Part shown: piece by piece, positions 1 to 9,034 of the stretch
Layout: each line of letters begins with the position of its first letter
Position numbering within the stretch: position 1 is the first letter of the stretch
Origin: Pseudomonas matsuisoli
GTDB lineage: Bacteria; Pseudomonadota; Gammaproteobacteria; Pseudomonadales; Pseudomonadaceae
Length of the DNA stretch: 64,000 nucleotides
Assembly: GCF_014647635.1 (NCBI RefSeq)
Contig: NZ_BMPO01000001.1
Span: 620,001 to 684,000, forward strand
Direction: 5' to 3'
Translations under genes and position numbers: made by a program
The notes under the pieces: generated by a model
What the model saw: only the letters and a program-made list of their open reading frames with translations
What the model was told of the DNA's origin: nothing
Databases searched by the model: none

Positions 1-236
1 GCCACCCAAACCGTCGTTTCGGACCGCCATTTTTTCCATTTGTTTAATCCGCAACGCGCGTGATGTCTATGCATGGACTGAGCGAGCATCGCAGCCGCCG
101 CACTTCAAGGCCCAAACGCCACGTCCCTGACAACACATCGATCTTCATGGAAGCGAGACGAATTCGCTATGGCGGATAGCTCGCTGCGGTCACCTGAACA
201 CCTCTAGAATGTGTGTTCGCATTTAGGAGACGCATG

Positions 237-1010
237 ATGCTGTTGGTCATCTCACCCGCAAAAACGCTGGATTACGACAACCCACCCCCGCTTTCCGAAT
301 TCACCCAGCCACGCCATATCGATGACGCGCAACTCCTGATCGACGCGCTGCGCGACTACACACCCGCCGCCATTGCAGGTCTGATGGGACTGTCCGACAA
401 GCTTGCTGCTCTCAACGTGGCGCGATACGAGAGCTGGTCAAAGCATTTTGATGAGTCGAATGCCAAGCAAGCCCTCTTCGCGTTCAAGGGTGACGTCTAC
501 ACCGGTTTGAGCGCGGACGATTTTACTCAAGCCGATGCCGCGTTCGCACAGCGCCACCTTCGCATGCTGTCCGGGCTTTACGGGCTTTTGCGGCCGCTCG
601 ATCTCATGCAGCCTTACCGCCTGGAAATGGGAACACGCCTGCCAAACGTGAGGGGCAAGGATCTTTACGCCTTCTGGGGCGAGCGTATCACCCAGCGGCT
701 TAACGACGACCTCAAGGCCCAGGGCGATGACTTACTGGTCAATCTCGCCTCGAACGAGTATTTCCAGGCCGTTAAATCGAGAGCGCTATCGGGCAATATC
801 ATCGACGTCGAATTTCGTGACCGCAAAGGTGATGACTACAAGATCATCAGCTTCCACGCGAAAAAAGCACGCGGGCTCATGGCACGTTATGTCATCAAGC
901 ACCGGATAGACCAAATCGACGCCCTCCGGGCCTTCGATAGCAACGGTTATCGTTACGACGACGAACGGTCCACACCGAACAAGCTCGTCTTCTTGCGCGA
1001 CCCGCAATAA
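237..1010 (+). CDS. yaaA: Peroxide stress protein YaaA (UPF0246/DUF328)
   Basis: A cytoplasmic protein of 257 residues with the family's N-terminal signature [14 protein letters not shown]. YaaA of E. coli belongs to the OxyR-controlled peroxide response, where it limits free iron and so lowers Fenton damage to DNA. The family is DNA-binding by structure. I chose the ATG at 237 because AGGAG at 225-229 lies 7 bases upstream and the protein then begins exactly with the family signature. A GTG at 213 and an ATG at 234 are in frame but less well placed. The length is normal for the family and no disruption is visible. It is transcribed in the same direction as algA, 400 bases away. From memory, the P. 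aeruginosa orthologue (PA3539) borders the alginate operon. Confidence 0.93.
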   Translation: MLLVISPAKTLDYDNPPPLSEFTQPRHIDDAQLLIDALRDYTPAAIAGLMGLSDKLAALNVARYESWSKHFDESNAKQALFAFKGDVYTGLSADDFTQADAAFAQRHLRMLSGLYGLLRPLDLMQPYRLEMGTRLPNVRGKDLYAFWGERITQRLNDDLKAQGDDLLVNLASNEYFQAVKSRALSGNIIDVEFRDRKGDDYKIISFHAKKARGLMARYVIKHRIDQIDALRAFDSNGYRYDDERSTPNKLVFLRDPQ

Positions 1011-1413
1011 CCCTCGAAGCGCCGGCTAGGCTGGCGCGCCGCTAATGAACTCTCCTTTGCTGCATCTCGAAATTGCTGAGCGCTCACGCTTACATTGGGT
1101 GATATGCGACCCACTCGACAATTTTTAATCGACCCCAGGGCACCAAAACGGAAAACGCCAGTCACATACCGCGTACCGACTTACCAGGTAATGGACTAGC
1201 CCCTTCAAGCCAGCGGATTTAGGCGAGTACGGTGAACCCTAATGACGATGCCATGGATTGCGCATAACCCTGTGATCCCGACACATTGCCACCGCTTCCC
1301 ATTAAAAATTGCGGTGTGAGCAGAGCATCAAGCCTTGATATAGCCCGGCACTAGAACTACGCGCTGATCATCAATGCGTCACGAATCAATGAGTTACGCT
1401 CAGGAGAGAAAAT
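1011..1413. other. Intergenic region between yaaA and algA
   Basis: About 400 bases without a supported gene. It begins with an imperfect GC-rich hairpin (1019-1037, arms GCGCC/GGCGC with inner GC pairs) after the yaaA stop. That hairpin has no T-tract, so it is at best a weak terminator. The rest presumably holds the algA promoter, with the algA ribosome-binding site (AGGAG) just before 1414. I see no repeat or conserved RNA. Confidence 0.5.
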
Positions 1414-2865
1414 ATGATTCCGGTGATTTTGTCCGGGGGCAGCGGCTCCCGTCTCTGGCCACTCTCGCGCAAGCAGTTCCCGAAGCAGTTTCTGGCACTG
1501 ACTAGCGAACGCACACTCTTCCAGCAGACGTTGAATCGTCTCGCCGTAGAAGGTATGGAACCTCCGGTGGTGGTGTGCAACCAGGAGCACCGTTTTATCG
1601 TCAACGAGCAGTTGGCAGGTATTGGCCAAAAGGCACAGGCGATGTTGTTCGAGCCGTTCGGCCGCAACACCGCCCCCGCGATCGCGATTGCAGCCATGAA
1701 GCTGCTGGCCGAGGATCGTGACGAACTACTACTCGTATTACCGGCCGACCACGTATTGGAAGACCAGCGGGCGTTCCAGAGAGCTCTTGCGCTGGCCGCA
1801 GAGGCCGCCCGCGAAGGTGAAATGGTGCTGTTCGGCGTCCCCGCCACGCACCCCGAAACGGGATACGGCTATATCCGTGCCACGCAAACCGAAGGCCTGC
1901 CAGAAGGCGTCGCGCGCGTTGCACAATTCGTTGAAAAGCCTGACGAAGTCCGGGCTCGCGAGTTCGTAGCGTCTGGCGACTACTTCTGGAACAGCGGCAT
2001 GTTCATGTTCCGGGCGAGCCGCTTCATCGAAGAACTCAAGAAGTACGACGCCGATATCTACGATACCTGCCGCTTGGCGCTGGAACGTAGCCGTACCGAT
2101 GGCGAAGAGATCCATATCGATCCAGCCACCTTTGCCCAGTGCCCTGAAAACTCCATCGACTATGCCGTCATGGAAAAAACCGAACACGCATGCGTCGTTC
2201 CGCTCAGCGCTGGTTGGAGCGATGTCGGTAGCTGGTCCTCGATTTGGGACGTTCAGAACAAGGACAGTGATGGCAACGTTGTAAAAGGCGACGTGGTCAT
2301 GCATGACGCGCGCAACTGCCTGGTTCAAGGTAACGGCAAGCTCGTCACCGTTCTGGGCCTCGAAGACGTCGTCGTCGTTGAGACCAAAGATGCTGTAATG
2401 GTCGCGCACAAAGATCGCGTTCAAGACGTCAAGAAGCTTGTCGGTGAGCTTGATGCGCGTGGCCGTAAAGAGACCACCAGCCACTGTGAAGTCTATCGTC
2501 CGTGGGGCGCCTACGACTCGGTCGACAATGGCGTACGTCACCAGGTCAAGCGCATCACCGTAAAACCCGGTGCCAGCCTTTCTCTGCAGATGCACCACCA
2601 CCGCGCTGAACACTGGATCGTAGTCTCGGGTACTGCACAGGTCACCTGTGACGACAAGGTGTTCCTGCTGTGCGAAAACCAGTCCACGTACATCCCAATC
2701 GCCTCGGTCCATCGCTTGGCGAACCCAGGCAAGATTCCGCTGGAAATCATCGAAGTCCAGTCGGGTAGCTATCTTGGCGAAGATGACATCGAGCGCTATG
2801 AAGATGTCTACGGTCGCACCGAGGCTGCTGAAGCAGCACCTGGCAAGACCGGCGTCGCACGCTGA
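1414..2865 (+). CDS. algA: Mannose-1-phosphate guanylyltransferase / mannose-6-phosphate isomerase (AlgA type)
   Basis: A bifunctional cytoplasmic enzyme of 483 residues that makes GDP-mannose for alginate or other mannose- or rhamnose-containing polysaccharides. The N-terminal nucleotidyltransferase domain (about 1-290) carries the pyrophosphorylase signature GSGSRLWPLSRKQFPKQF near residue 10 and FVEKP near 175. The C-terminal cupin isomerase domain (about 350-470) contains QMHHHRAEHW, the metal-binding histidine cluster. The whole protein closely resembles P. aeruginosa AlgA, up to the near-identical stretch ending SGSYLGEDDIERYEDVYGR. AGGAG precedes the ATG. None of the other alginate genes (algD, alg8, alg44, algK and so on) is in the window, so here it is a single gene. 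PslB or WbpW is an alternative name, but the similarity to AlgA is stronger. Confidence 0.93.
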   Translation: MIPVILSGGSGSRLWPLSRKQFPKQFLALTSERTLFQQTLNRLAVEGMEPPVVVCNQEHRFIVNEQLAGIGQKAQAMLFEPFGRNTAPAIAIAAMKLLAEDRDELLLVLPADHVLEDQRAFQRALALAAEAAREGEMVLFGVPATHPETGYGYIRATQTEGLPEGVARVAQFVEKPDEVRAREFVASGDYFWNSGMFMFRASRFIEELKKYDADIYDTCRLALERSRTDGEEIHIDPATFAQCPENSIDYAVMEKTEHACVVPLSAGWSDVGSWSSIWDVQNKDSDGNVVKGDVVMHDARNCLVQGNGKLVTVLGLEDVVVVETKDAVMVAHKDRVQDVKKLVGELDARGRKETTSHCEVYRPWGAYDSVDNGVRHQVKRITVKPGASLSLQMHHHRAEHWIVVSGTAQVTCDDKVFLLCENQSTYIPIASVHRLANPGKIPLEIIEVQSGSYLGEDDIERYEDVYGRTEAAEAAPGKTGVAR

Positions 2866-2870
2866 TGTTA

Positions 2871-2898
2871 TGAGGCTTCGCCGCAAGGCGGAGCCTCA
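2871..2898 (+). terminator. Hairpin after algA
   Basis: Arms of 12 bases (2871-2882 and 2887-2898) pair with one G-T wobble around a GCAA tetraloop, beginning 5 bases after the algA stop. Only two T residues follow directly, so termination may be incomplete. Confidence 0.6.
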
Positions 2899-2916
2899 TT
2901 GCTGTAGCAAGTCCGC

Positions 2917-3378
2917 ATGATTGTCGGTGTATTCTTACTTATCGCATGGCTGGTTCTTCTACTGAAGTACCCGGCTAAAGCATTACCCGTCTCGCTTGCA
3001 GCGCTTTGCGCGCTCGGAATCGTCGCTGCGGTCGTCGCCTGGCAACAAACGCGCCTGGATCATCAGCTCGCGGGCCTCGACATCAGTCTGAACGTAGACA
3101 CAAGGCAATGCCCTGCCACTACTCCGCTCTTCGTTACCGTACGCAATACTCAAGATGCGCCATTAATTACGCTTAGTTGGCGTACGGCCGCCTATTTTCC
3201 TGGCGATCGTAACGATCTCGCGGCCAATGATTATTCCCGCCCTCAATACTCAGCTCCACACGCCATTCCACCCGGCGAAGCCTGGACCACCTGTTTGCCC
3301 GTACCTCCATTACGCGACGGGTACCGCGCAGAAACACTTCAGTACCGAGCCGAGGCACTGGAAGGCAGCTTCGACTGA
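2917..3378 (+). CDS. Small membrane-anchored protein of unknown function
   Basis: 153 residues. Two hydrophobic segments lie at about 3-17 and 23-43, separated by KYPAK. A polar domain with a Cys pair (CPATTP and TTCLPVPP) follows and should face the periplasm if the usual positive-inside rule holds. No catalytic motif is recognised. Proteins of this type are common next to alg or hypothetical genes in Pseudomonas and are sometimes labelled 'multidrug transporter', which the sequence does not support. It starts 51 bases after algA with no strong ribosome-binding site and may be partly read through from it. Confidence 0.7.
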   Translation: MIVGVFLLIAWLVLLLKYPAKALPVSLAALCALGIVAAVVAWQQTRLDHQLAGLDISLNVDTRQCPATTPLFVTVRNTQDAPLITLSWRTAAYFPGDRNDLAANDYSRPQYSAPHAIPPGEAWTTCLPVPPLRDGYRAETLQYRAEALEGSFD

Positions 3379-3643
3379 TAGCCCGCCATTGCATCAATCG
3401 CTTGCACATATCGAACCTGCACATGGCTCTTGCGCCATAAACAAGCATACGCATAGGTTTTCAAGCACTTACATGACCTCGGCGTGCGGATTTCGGCCAC
3501 GACAGCGCACCGCTCAGGTGCAGTAAAAGTACCGACCTTGGGGCCACTTTTGCGTTCGTCATCCAACCGCTAAGCGGGCGCGAACTTTAGCCAAAATGGG
3601 GTAGTCCATTCCCTCGCTACCCGCGACATTTCAGGACGCCGCC

Positions 3644-3967
3644 ATGGACAACCCTTTTCAGCTCATCACTCATGCTTTCCAGGACGATTTCAGAGTGAAC
3701 TTCAGCGTCGAGCGCCTCGGCGGAAGCATCACGCTCACCTTGTCTGACGATCGAGGTCTTGTAGCCAAGCGCATGATTGGCGCAAGCACACTGAAAGACA
3801 GCGTTCAACTTCAGCGGCTCATTCAAAGTGTGAAGTTTGGCATTGCCATCGAACGCGACGGGATGGCCGCTCAGATGTTATCGACGATGATCGATGGTGG
3901 GTTGTTCGACGCTACGGCAACTAACTCGCCGAACCGCCTCGGCCGAAACGCACACGCCACTCTGTAG
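3644..3967 (+). CDS. DUF3509 domain-containing protein
   Basis: A 107-residue soluble protein. The first 90 residues match the DUF3509 pattern seen almost only in Pseudomonas (MDNPF start, FRVNFSVERLGGSITLTLSD core). No signal peptide, membrane segment or catalytic residue is apparent, and the function is unknown. It stands alone, with about 265 bases before it and 177 after it. Confidence 0.8.
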   Translation: MDNPFQLITHAFQDDFRVNFSVERLGGSITLTLSDDRGLVAKRMIGASTLKDSVQLQRLIQSVKFGIAIERDGMAAQMLSTMIDGGLFDATATNSPNRLGRNAHATL

Positions 3968-4103
3968 TTATCACCGAGCAAACCGACCAAGCTTCTCCTG
4001 TCAGATTGACTTAATAGGCCAGTCCGCGAGGCGCCATACCTGCTTGTGCAGGCTCGGCGTGTTGCCACCTGAGTGCTATCCATAACGACGCTCAGCGGCT
4101 AGA

Positions 4104-4119
4104 CTGTTCATTCATACAG
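4104..4119 (+). promoter_or_regulatory. LexA box upstream of yebG
   Basis: CTGTTCATTCATACAG fits the LexA/SOS operator CTGT-N8-ACAG exactly. It lies 25 bases before the yebG start codon, where it would overlap the promoter. YebG is a known SOS gene, so position and gene identity support each other. Confidence 0.88.
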
Positions 4120-4144
4120 TAGCCATGGATGTCAGAGGTGATGA

Positions 4145-4408
4145 ATGGCCGTCGAAGTGGTGTATCGAAGCAGTCGAGATCAGGGCCGTCTTTTCATGGA
4201 TAAGGCAGAAGCAGACCGCTACGACAAAATGCTGGAGCTGGCTGAAGGTCTGTCGGACGTGCTGCAAAAAGCCGTTCCTTCTCTTTCGGAAAAGCAGGTC
4301 GAAGACGTTGGCATCTTCATGGCGCGCAATCGCGACCTATTCGCTCGCGCCTTCAAAAATCAGCCAGATGCGTTACAAGAGATCGAAATTCCAGAAAGTA
4401 GCGGCTGA
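4145..4408 (+). CDS. yebG: YebG family SOS-inducible protein
   Basis: An 87-residue cytoplasmic protein with the YebG pattern MAVEVVYRSSRDQGRLFMDKAEADRYDKML. YebG is a LexA-repressed DNA-damage protein of unclear biochemical role. A perfect LexA box lies just upstream. The ATG at 4145 gives the family N-terminus and is preceded by GAGG. The short length is normal for the family. Confidence 0.92.
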   Translation: MAVEVVYRSSRDQGRLFMDKAEADRYDKMLELAEGLSDVLQKAVPSLSEKQVEDVGIFMARNRDLFARAFKNQPDALQEIEIPESSG

Positions 4409-4599
4409 TCGCCTCAACGGAAGTGTCGGCGCTCGCACGGGGCGCTTGTTATCGCTAACCAACGCTCCATCGATCATCACGCATGGCACTCACCATTCGT
4501 TTGATATCCGTCGGACGCGGGGGTCGCATGTCATAAAGCTCGGCTGGACGAAGCGGTACAAGGCGGCTAAACCCATTGGAAACGCCTTGGGAGCCCACG

Positions 4600-5406
4600 A
4601 TGAAACCGCGCGAACGCTATTTGGCCTGCACAGCCGGGGAAAACGTATCATTGCTCGAAGCAGCCCTATGGGTCGCTGCCGAGCATGACGCTAATGCGGT
4701 GCCTCAGCGGTCGCTTGCGCAGGCGCGCGATGTCGAAGTGTCCTTGCGTATCCGGTTGCCCAACGCATCCCCTGTCGATTCGGCGCAAGCACTTCTGCGG
4801 GAAATGGCGGCACTGAGCTTTGCGCGAGACGATGATCCTTCTCCCAAGCCGCGCTCGGCGTTATTGCATCACGTACTCGAGCGAAAAAAGGGCCAGCCTT
4901 TGTCGCTCGCGATGCTCGCCCTCGAGTATGCAAAGCGACTGGATATTCCCCTCATAGGCATTAATTTTCCGGGCCATTTCCTCCTGCGCGCCACCGGTGC
5001 CGATTACTTTCTGGATCCGTGCGGCGGTCGGCGTTTGTATTTGCCGGATTGCCATGCGCTGCTGCGCCAGCAAATGGGTGCGAACGCCACTTTGAATGCA
5101 CAGCATCTACAGCCTGCGACACCTCGCCAGATGCTGCTGCGGCTTTCTCGCAATTTGAGGCACTTGTACTGGCTCGCCGATGATCCCGCCGCAGCGTTGA
5201 TAGACGCAAATCGCGTACTCGAGCTTGGCGAGCCACACGCAGACGATCATTTAGCAAGAGCCGAACTCTACCAACGCCTGGGTTGCCCACAAGCCGAACG
5301 GTACGATCTGGAACGAGCCTTGCTCTTGAGCGAAGACGAAAGCCAGCGGTTAATCCTGACAGCGCGCCTCGGCAGCTTTACGCAGCTCAATGAAGCGCTG
5401 CACTAA
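4600..5406 (+). CDS. SirB1 family protein (transglutaminase-like fold with TPR-like tail)
   Basis: 268 residues. The N-terminal two thirds is the SirB1/transglutaminase-like domain, with KGQPLSLAMLALEYAKRL, the GINFPGHFLLR segment and a DPCGGR turn. The last ~90 residues are helical and TPR-like (ALIDANRVLELGEPHADDHLARAELYQRLG). The molecular role of this cytoplasmic family is unsettled. ATG 4600 was chosen over an upstream in-frame TTG (4576) because GGGAG ends 6 bases before it. Confidence 0.85.
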   Translation: MKPRERYLACTAGENVSLLEAALWVAAEHDANAVPQRSLAQARDVEVSLRIRLPNASPVDSAQALLREMAALSFARDDDPSPKPRSALLHHVLERKKGQPLSLAMLALEYAKRLDIPLIGINFPGHFLLRATGADYFLDPCGGRRLYLPDCHALLRQQMGANATLNAQHLQPATPRQMLLRLSRNLRHLYWLADDPAAALIDANRVLELGEPHADDHLARAELYQRLGCPQAERYDLERALLLSEDESQRLILTARLGSFTQLNEALH

Positions 5407-5433
5407 CGGGAACGCGCCACATGCCAAACCGAC

Positions 5434-5898
5434 TCAGCCCAGACGCGCCTTCAAATGCTCCGCCGTCGAGTCCAGCCAAGGTTCTGCATCGTTTTCAGGT
5501 GTAACGGTTTCACTGGCGTCGAGACGCAGCATCTCGCTTACCTCGGAAACCCCGAGCTCCGCGAACAACTCATGCATTTGCTCACCGCCCGCGCAAAACG
5601 TGTCTCCATACGCGGAATCGCCTAACGCGATAATGGCCCCGAGCAGACCTCGAAAGGACTGCGGAAGGGCATCGCGCAGCTCGTGATATAGCGGCTGAAT
5701 ATCGTCAGGCAACTCGCCGAGCCCCGTCGTCGAGCACACGGCAAGGAGGGCTTGCGGCTCGAAAGCCATGACCTCGTTCATGCTTGAACGGCGAAAGAGC
5801 TGTGCAGTAAACCCTTTGCTTTCAAGCCGATCCAACGCGTGTCTCGCAACCTCCTCTGCGGTGCCAAACACGCTGCCGGAAAGAATGGCGATTTTCAT
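5434..5898 (-). CDS. MioC-like flavodoxin
   Basis: A 154-residue FMN-binding electron carrier of the short-chain flavodoxin/MioC type. The phosphate-binding loop is SGSVFGTAEEVA at residues 6-17. The FMN-contacting loops CSTTGLGELPDD and ALGDSAYGDTFCAGG are both present. Start chosen at 5898: AGGAG sits 5 bases upstream, and translation there gives the family N-terminus MKIAILSGS. It converges with the SirB1-family gene. The physiological partner cannot be read from the context. Confidence 0.88.
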   Translation of the reverse strand: MKIAILSGSVFGTAEEVARHALDRLESKGFTAQLFRRSSMNEVMAFEPQALLAVCSTTGLGELPDDIQPLYHELRDALPQSFRGLLGAIIALGDSAYGDTFCAGGEQMHELFAELGVSEVSEMLRLDASETVTPENDAEPWLDSTAEHLKARLG

Positions 5899-6153
5899 GC
5901 GATCTCCTGAAGCCACATCCCTCGATACGCATGTAGCCAAGCGATGTATAGATGATGACGCGTTACAGCGTCGACACGTTGCATGCATCATTATGCAGCT
6001 GGCGCCTTGGCTGTCGAACCGTCTTTGCAGACGCGCGCGTCTCATCCCGGTCGACTCGACGCCCGGATGTATTGCTTGTACCCCGCGCTGGCAGTGAGAA
6101 ACCACTAAAAAGCGAACTTACGCTCATGCGCCAGTCAAACATTGACCTTTTAC

Positions 6154-6750
6154 ATGGTGCCCAACGCCGTGGCAGACAACCCGCTTCTTACCCAGGATGA
6201 ACTCGACTTCATTCGCGACGTGCTCCTAAGCCCTCGAATGGGCGTCAGCCTGGCCGTACCGCGCTCCGATATCGACGCGCCACGGGCGCTCGAGCTGCTT
6301 AGACGCCTGGGTGAAAGCGGCAAACTGACCCTCGAGGCAAAGCTGGAAGAACAGCGCCTTACCTTTCCCCTGCAGGTCGTAGGGAGCGAAGCGGACCACC
6401 TCCATCTCGAGATCAGCGCACCACGTATCCTTGAGTCCGGTAAAAGGACTCGCGCCTGGCGTTTGATGCTCGACCAGCCCCTCCCCTTGCTCACCATAGA
6501 TGGCGCACCCACTTCCTTGGACGTGTGGGAATTGTCCCCGGACAGCGCCCGAGTTCGACTTCGTGAGAAAAACGGCACCCTGCCACAGCGTTTCGATTTC
6601 CAGTTGCCACTGTCGGACGAGCACGCACTACCGGTTAGCGGCGAGCTGATCAGACGCATCGACCCTCGAACCGCGGCTTATCAATTGAAGATGAGCCAGG
6701 CCGAGACCGAACGCTTGCGGCATTTCTTGTTCGAACATATCGAGATGTAG
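6154..6750 (+). CDS. Hypothetical protein, possibly PilZ-like
   Basis: 198 residues, soluble, with no signal or membrane segment. The middle (about residues 100-135, around LDVWELSPDSARVRLREK) resembles the beta-strand part of PilZ domains, but the RxxxR and DxSxxG cyclic-di-GMP motifs are not canonical. Binding of the nucleotide is therefore not supported. The start is uncertain: ATG 6154 is used, and a TTG at 6142 adds four residues. Neither has a clear ribosome-binding site. Confidence 0.7.
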   Translation: MVPNAVADNPLLTQDELDFIRDVLLSPRMGVSLAVPRSDIDAPRALELLRRLGESGKLTLEAKLEEQRLTFPLQVVGSEADHLHLEISAPRILESGKRTRAWRLMLDQPLPLLTIDGAPTSLDVWELSPDSARVRLREKNGTLPQRFDFQLPLSDEHALPVSGELIRRIDPRTAAYQLKMSQAETERLRHFLFEHIEM

Positions 6751-6887
6751 GCGCCGTGAATCGGAAACCTACTCACGCGCTCATAAAACGGGAATAATCG
6801 TCGCCAGCCATATCCGCAGCCATTACCCGGCGCTGCGTGAATGAGTCGAGCCTACCCGGCACGATCGTACGATCTCTGGAGATAACC

Positions 6888-7454
6888 ATGTCTACCGAAC
6901 CCGTCACCCTGATGGTGGCGCGCCGCGTTTCTCGTGGGCGTTACCATGAATTCATTACCTGGCTTCGCGAAGGCGAACGCCTCGCCAATGACTTCCCCGG
7001 ATATTTGGGCTCTGGCGTCCTGGCGCCGCCAGAAGGCGATGATGAGTTTCAGATGGTCTTTCGCTTTTCGGATGAGCAGACCATGGCCACATGGGAGCAT
7101 TCCGAGTCCCGACGCGCCTGGCTGGAACGCGGCACGGGCTTGTTCGCCGACCCTTCCGAGAAAAGAGCGCATGGCCTAGACATGTGGTTCGGCCCGACGG
7201 ACCGGCGCCCGCCTCGCTGGAAGCAATCGATTGCCGTATGGCTCGCCTTTTTTCCGGTGTCGCTTGTATTCAATCTGTTCTTCGGCGATGCGCTCGCGGC
7301 ATTACCGTTGGTACCTCGTATCCTGCTCAGCACGCTCATTCTTACGCCGCTGATGGTTTACTTCTTCATTCCCTTGTCGACGTCCAAGCTGGCGCCCTGG
7401 CTACAGGCACAGAAACCCAGAACGACGAGAAGCACGCGAACCCGCGAGGCGTAG
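6888..7454 (+). CDS. Antibiotic biosynthesis monooxygenase (ABM)-domain membrane protein
   Basis: 188 residues. Residues 1-95 form an ABM-like ferredoxin fold (VTLMVARRVSRGRYHEFITWLREGE, then FQMVFRFSDEQTMATWEHSESR). Two hydrophobic helices follow, at about 120-138 and 145-165, then a basic Arg/Thr-rich tail. This fusion of a cytoplasmic ABM domain to a C-terminal membrane anchor is widespread, and no substrate is known. ATG 6888 has GGAG six bases upstream, so the longer GTG-started frame from 6837 is rejected. Confidence 0.8.
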   Translation: MSTEPVTLMVARRVSRGRYHEFITWLREGERLANDFPGYLGSGVLAPPEGDDEFQMVFRFSDEQTMATWEHSESRRAWLERGTGLFADPSEKRAHGLDMWFGPTDRRPPRWKQSIAVWLAFFPVSLVFNLFFGDALAALPLVPRILLSTLILTPLMVYFFIPLSTSKLAPWLQAQKPRTTRSTRTREA

Positions 7455-7595
7455 TTCAGCACGGCGACTCGCTCTCGCAGGCGTTTCAATGCCCCAGGTT
7501 TAGCGGCATCATGGGTCATATTCAGGTGACCCCACGCCCATACAGCGCGTTGTTTGGGCCCTACCGTACCGCATTGACCCCAGCCGAGCGCCGCC

Positions 7596-8303
7596 ATGCC
7601 TAATTCACCTCCAATTCTCATCACCGGCGCGGCCCAGCGGCTGGGGCTGCACTGTGCCCGGCGTTTGCTCGACGACGGCGAACGGGTCATCGTGACCTAT
7701 CGCACGGAAAAGCCCGCCCTCTCCGAATTACGCGAACGCGGCGCCCAGACGATTCACGCCGACCTCGGCAGCGAAACGGGCACACTGGCCTTCGTCGAGA
7801 CGTTGAAGGCATCGACGCCAACGCTTCGGGCCATCGTCCATAACGCGTCGGAGTGGATTGCTGAGACGTCCGGTACGCTCGCGCAACCCTTCGAACGCAT
7901 GTTCAACGTGCACATGCTTGCGCCGTACCTGATCAATACCCATTGCGCGGAGATGCTACGGCACGGCGGACCCGCAGACATCATCCATATGACCGATGAC
8001 GTCGTGCGTAAAGGAAGCGCGAAACACACGGCCTATTGCGCCACCAAGGCCGGCCTGGAAAGTCTCATGCAGTCTTTCGCCGCGCGTTTTGCGCCGCAGA
8101 TCAAGGTAAACGCGATCGCGCCTGCGCTGATCCAGTTCAACGAAGAGGACAGCATCGATTACCGCCAAAAAGCGCTTCTGAAATCAGCGCTCGGGATCGA
8201 GCCGGGCGCTGAAGTCATCTACCAAAGCGTACGGTATTTACTGGACAATCCGTACGTCACTGGAACCACGCTTAGTGTCAACGGCGGACGTCACCTGAAA
8301 TGA
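7596..8303 (+). CDS. folM: Dihydromonapterin reductase FolM
   Basis: A 235-residue short-chain dehydrogenase. The N-terminal nucleotide-binding motif is TGAAQRLGLHCAR rather than the usual TGxxxGxG, which is typical of FolM and pteridine reductases. The active site is YCATKAGLE (Tyr-x3-Lys) near residue 148. FolM reduces dihydromonapterin to tetrahydromonapterin with NADPH and also has weak dihydrofolate reductase activity. It is followed 26 bases later by folX, the preceding step in tetrahydromonapterin synthesis, and this linkage confirms the call. Confidence 0.9.
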   Translation: MPNSPPILITGAAQRLGLHCARRLLDDGERVIVTYRTEKPALSELRERGAQTIHADLGSETGTLAFVETLKASTPTLRAIVHNASEWIAETSGTLAQPFERMFNVHMLAPYLINTHCAEMLRHGGPADIIHMTDDVVRKGSAKHTAYCATKAGLESLMQSFAARFAPQIKVNAIAPALIQFNEEDSIDYRQKALLKSALGIEPGAEVIYQSVRYLLDNPYVTGTTLSVNGGRHLK

Positions 8304-8329
8304 CCGCCTTCGCGCTGTAAGGAGAAGCA

Positions 8330-8707
8330 ATGCCCAGACAAGAACCCGGTATGGCACGCATCAGGGTGAAGAATCTTCGCTTGCGGACGTACATCGGCAT
8401 CAAGGAAGAAGAAATCGCCAATAAACAGGACGTGCTCATCAACCTGACCGTCCTCTATCCAGCCGTCGATGCCGTGCGTGATAACGATATCGAGCATGCA
8501 CTCAACTACCGGACGATAACCAAAGCCATCATTCGCCACGTCGAAGAAAACCGATTCGCGTTACTCGAGCGCCTGACGCAGGAAATTCTTGACCTGGTCA
8601 TGACCCACGACGCCGTACGTTACGCCGAGGTGGAAGTCGACAAACCTCATGCGCTACGGTTCGCCGAGTCGGTGTCGATCACCCTCACCGCCCACCGTGA
8701 TAGCTAA
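8330..8707 (+). CDS. folX: Dihydroneopterin triphosphate 2'-epimerase FolX
   Basis: 125 residues of the tunnelling-fold pterin family. Features include [23 protein letters not shown] and the [10 protein letters not shown] helix that shapes the pterin site, followed by [13 protein letters not shown]. FolX epimerises 7,8-dihydroneopterin triphosphate to dihydromonapterin triphosphate, feeding FolM. FolB (dihydroneopterin aldolase) is the close paralogue; the FolM neighbour favours FolX. AAGGAG lies five bases before the ATG at 8330, though an internal ATG at 8351 is also possible. Confidence 0.88.
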   Translation: MPRQEPGMARIRVKNLRLRTYIGIKEEEIANKQDVLINLTVLYPAVDAVRDNDIEHALNYRTITKAIIRHVEENRFALLERLTQEILDLVMTHDAVRYAEVEVDKPHALRFAESVSITLTAHRDS

Positions 8708-8743
8708 TGCACAATCCTACTGCCTTTGATCAAGGGTCTTGCC

Positions 8744-9034
8744 ATGAATGACGAACAACGCCAGGAACTCGAAGCCGCAGCCTTTCGCACGCTCGTGCAG
8801 CACCTGCGCGAGCGGCCGGACGTGCAGAATATCGAATTGATGAACTTGGCTGGCTTCTGCCGTAACTGCCTGTCGAAATGGTACAAGGCGGCGGCCGACG
8901 ATCTCGGATACGACATTTCGCCAGACGCGGCACGCGAAGAAATCTACGGAATGCCCTACGCCGATTGGAAAGCGAAATACCAGAAAGAAGCCACGGCGGA
9001 GCAAAAGGCCGCCTTCGACAAGAGCAAACCATGA
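8744..9034 (+). CDS. DUF1244 domain-containing protein
   Basis: A 96-residue soluble protein. It matches the DUF1244 family throughout, including LMNLAGFCRNCLSKWYKAAADD, whose CxxC could bind metal or form a disulfide. The function is unknown. The stop codon overlaps the start of the HopJ-like gene by four bases (ATGA), implying translational coupling. Start 8744 was chosen because AAGGG is seven bases upstream; the TTG at 8726 is less likely. Confidence 0.86.
   Translation: MNDEQRQELEAAAFRTLVQHLRERPDVQNIELMNLAGFCRNCLSKWYKAAADDLGYDISPDAAREEIYGMPYADWKAKYQKEATAEQKAAFDKSKP

Noticed and set aside
1-39. Possible 5' end of a minus-strand gene (ATG at 39 or 30, open to the window edge, reading MEKMAVRNDGLGG)
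   Set aside because: Only 13 codons, no clear ribosome-binding site and no recognised N-terminus; too little to call.
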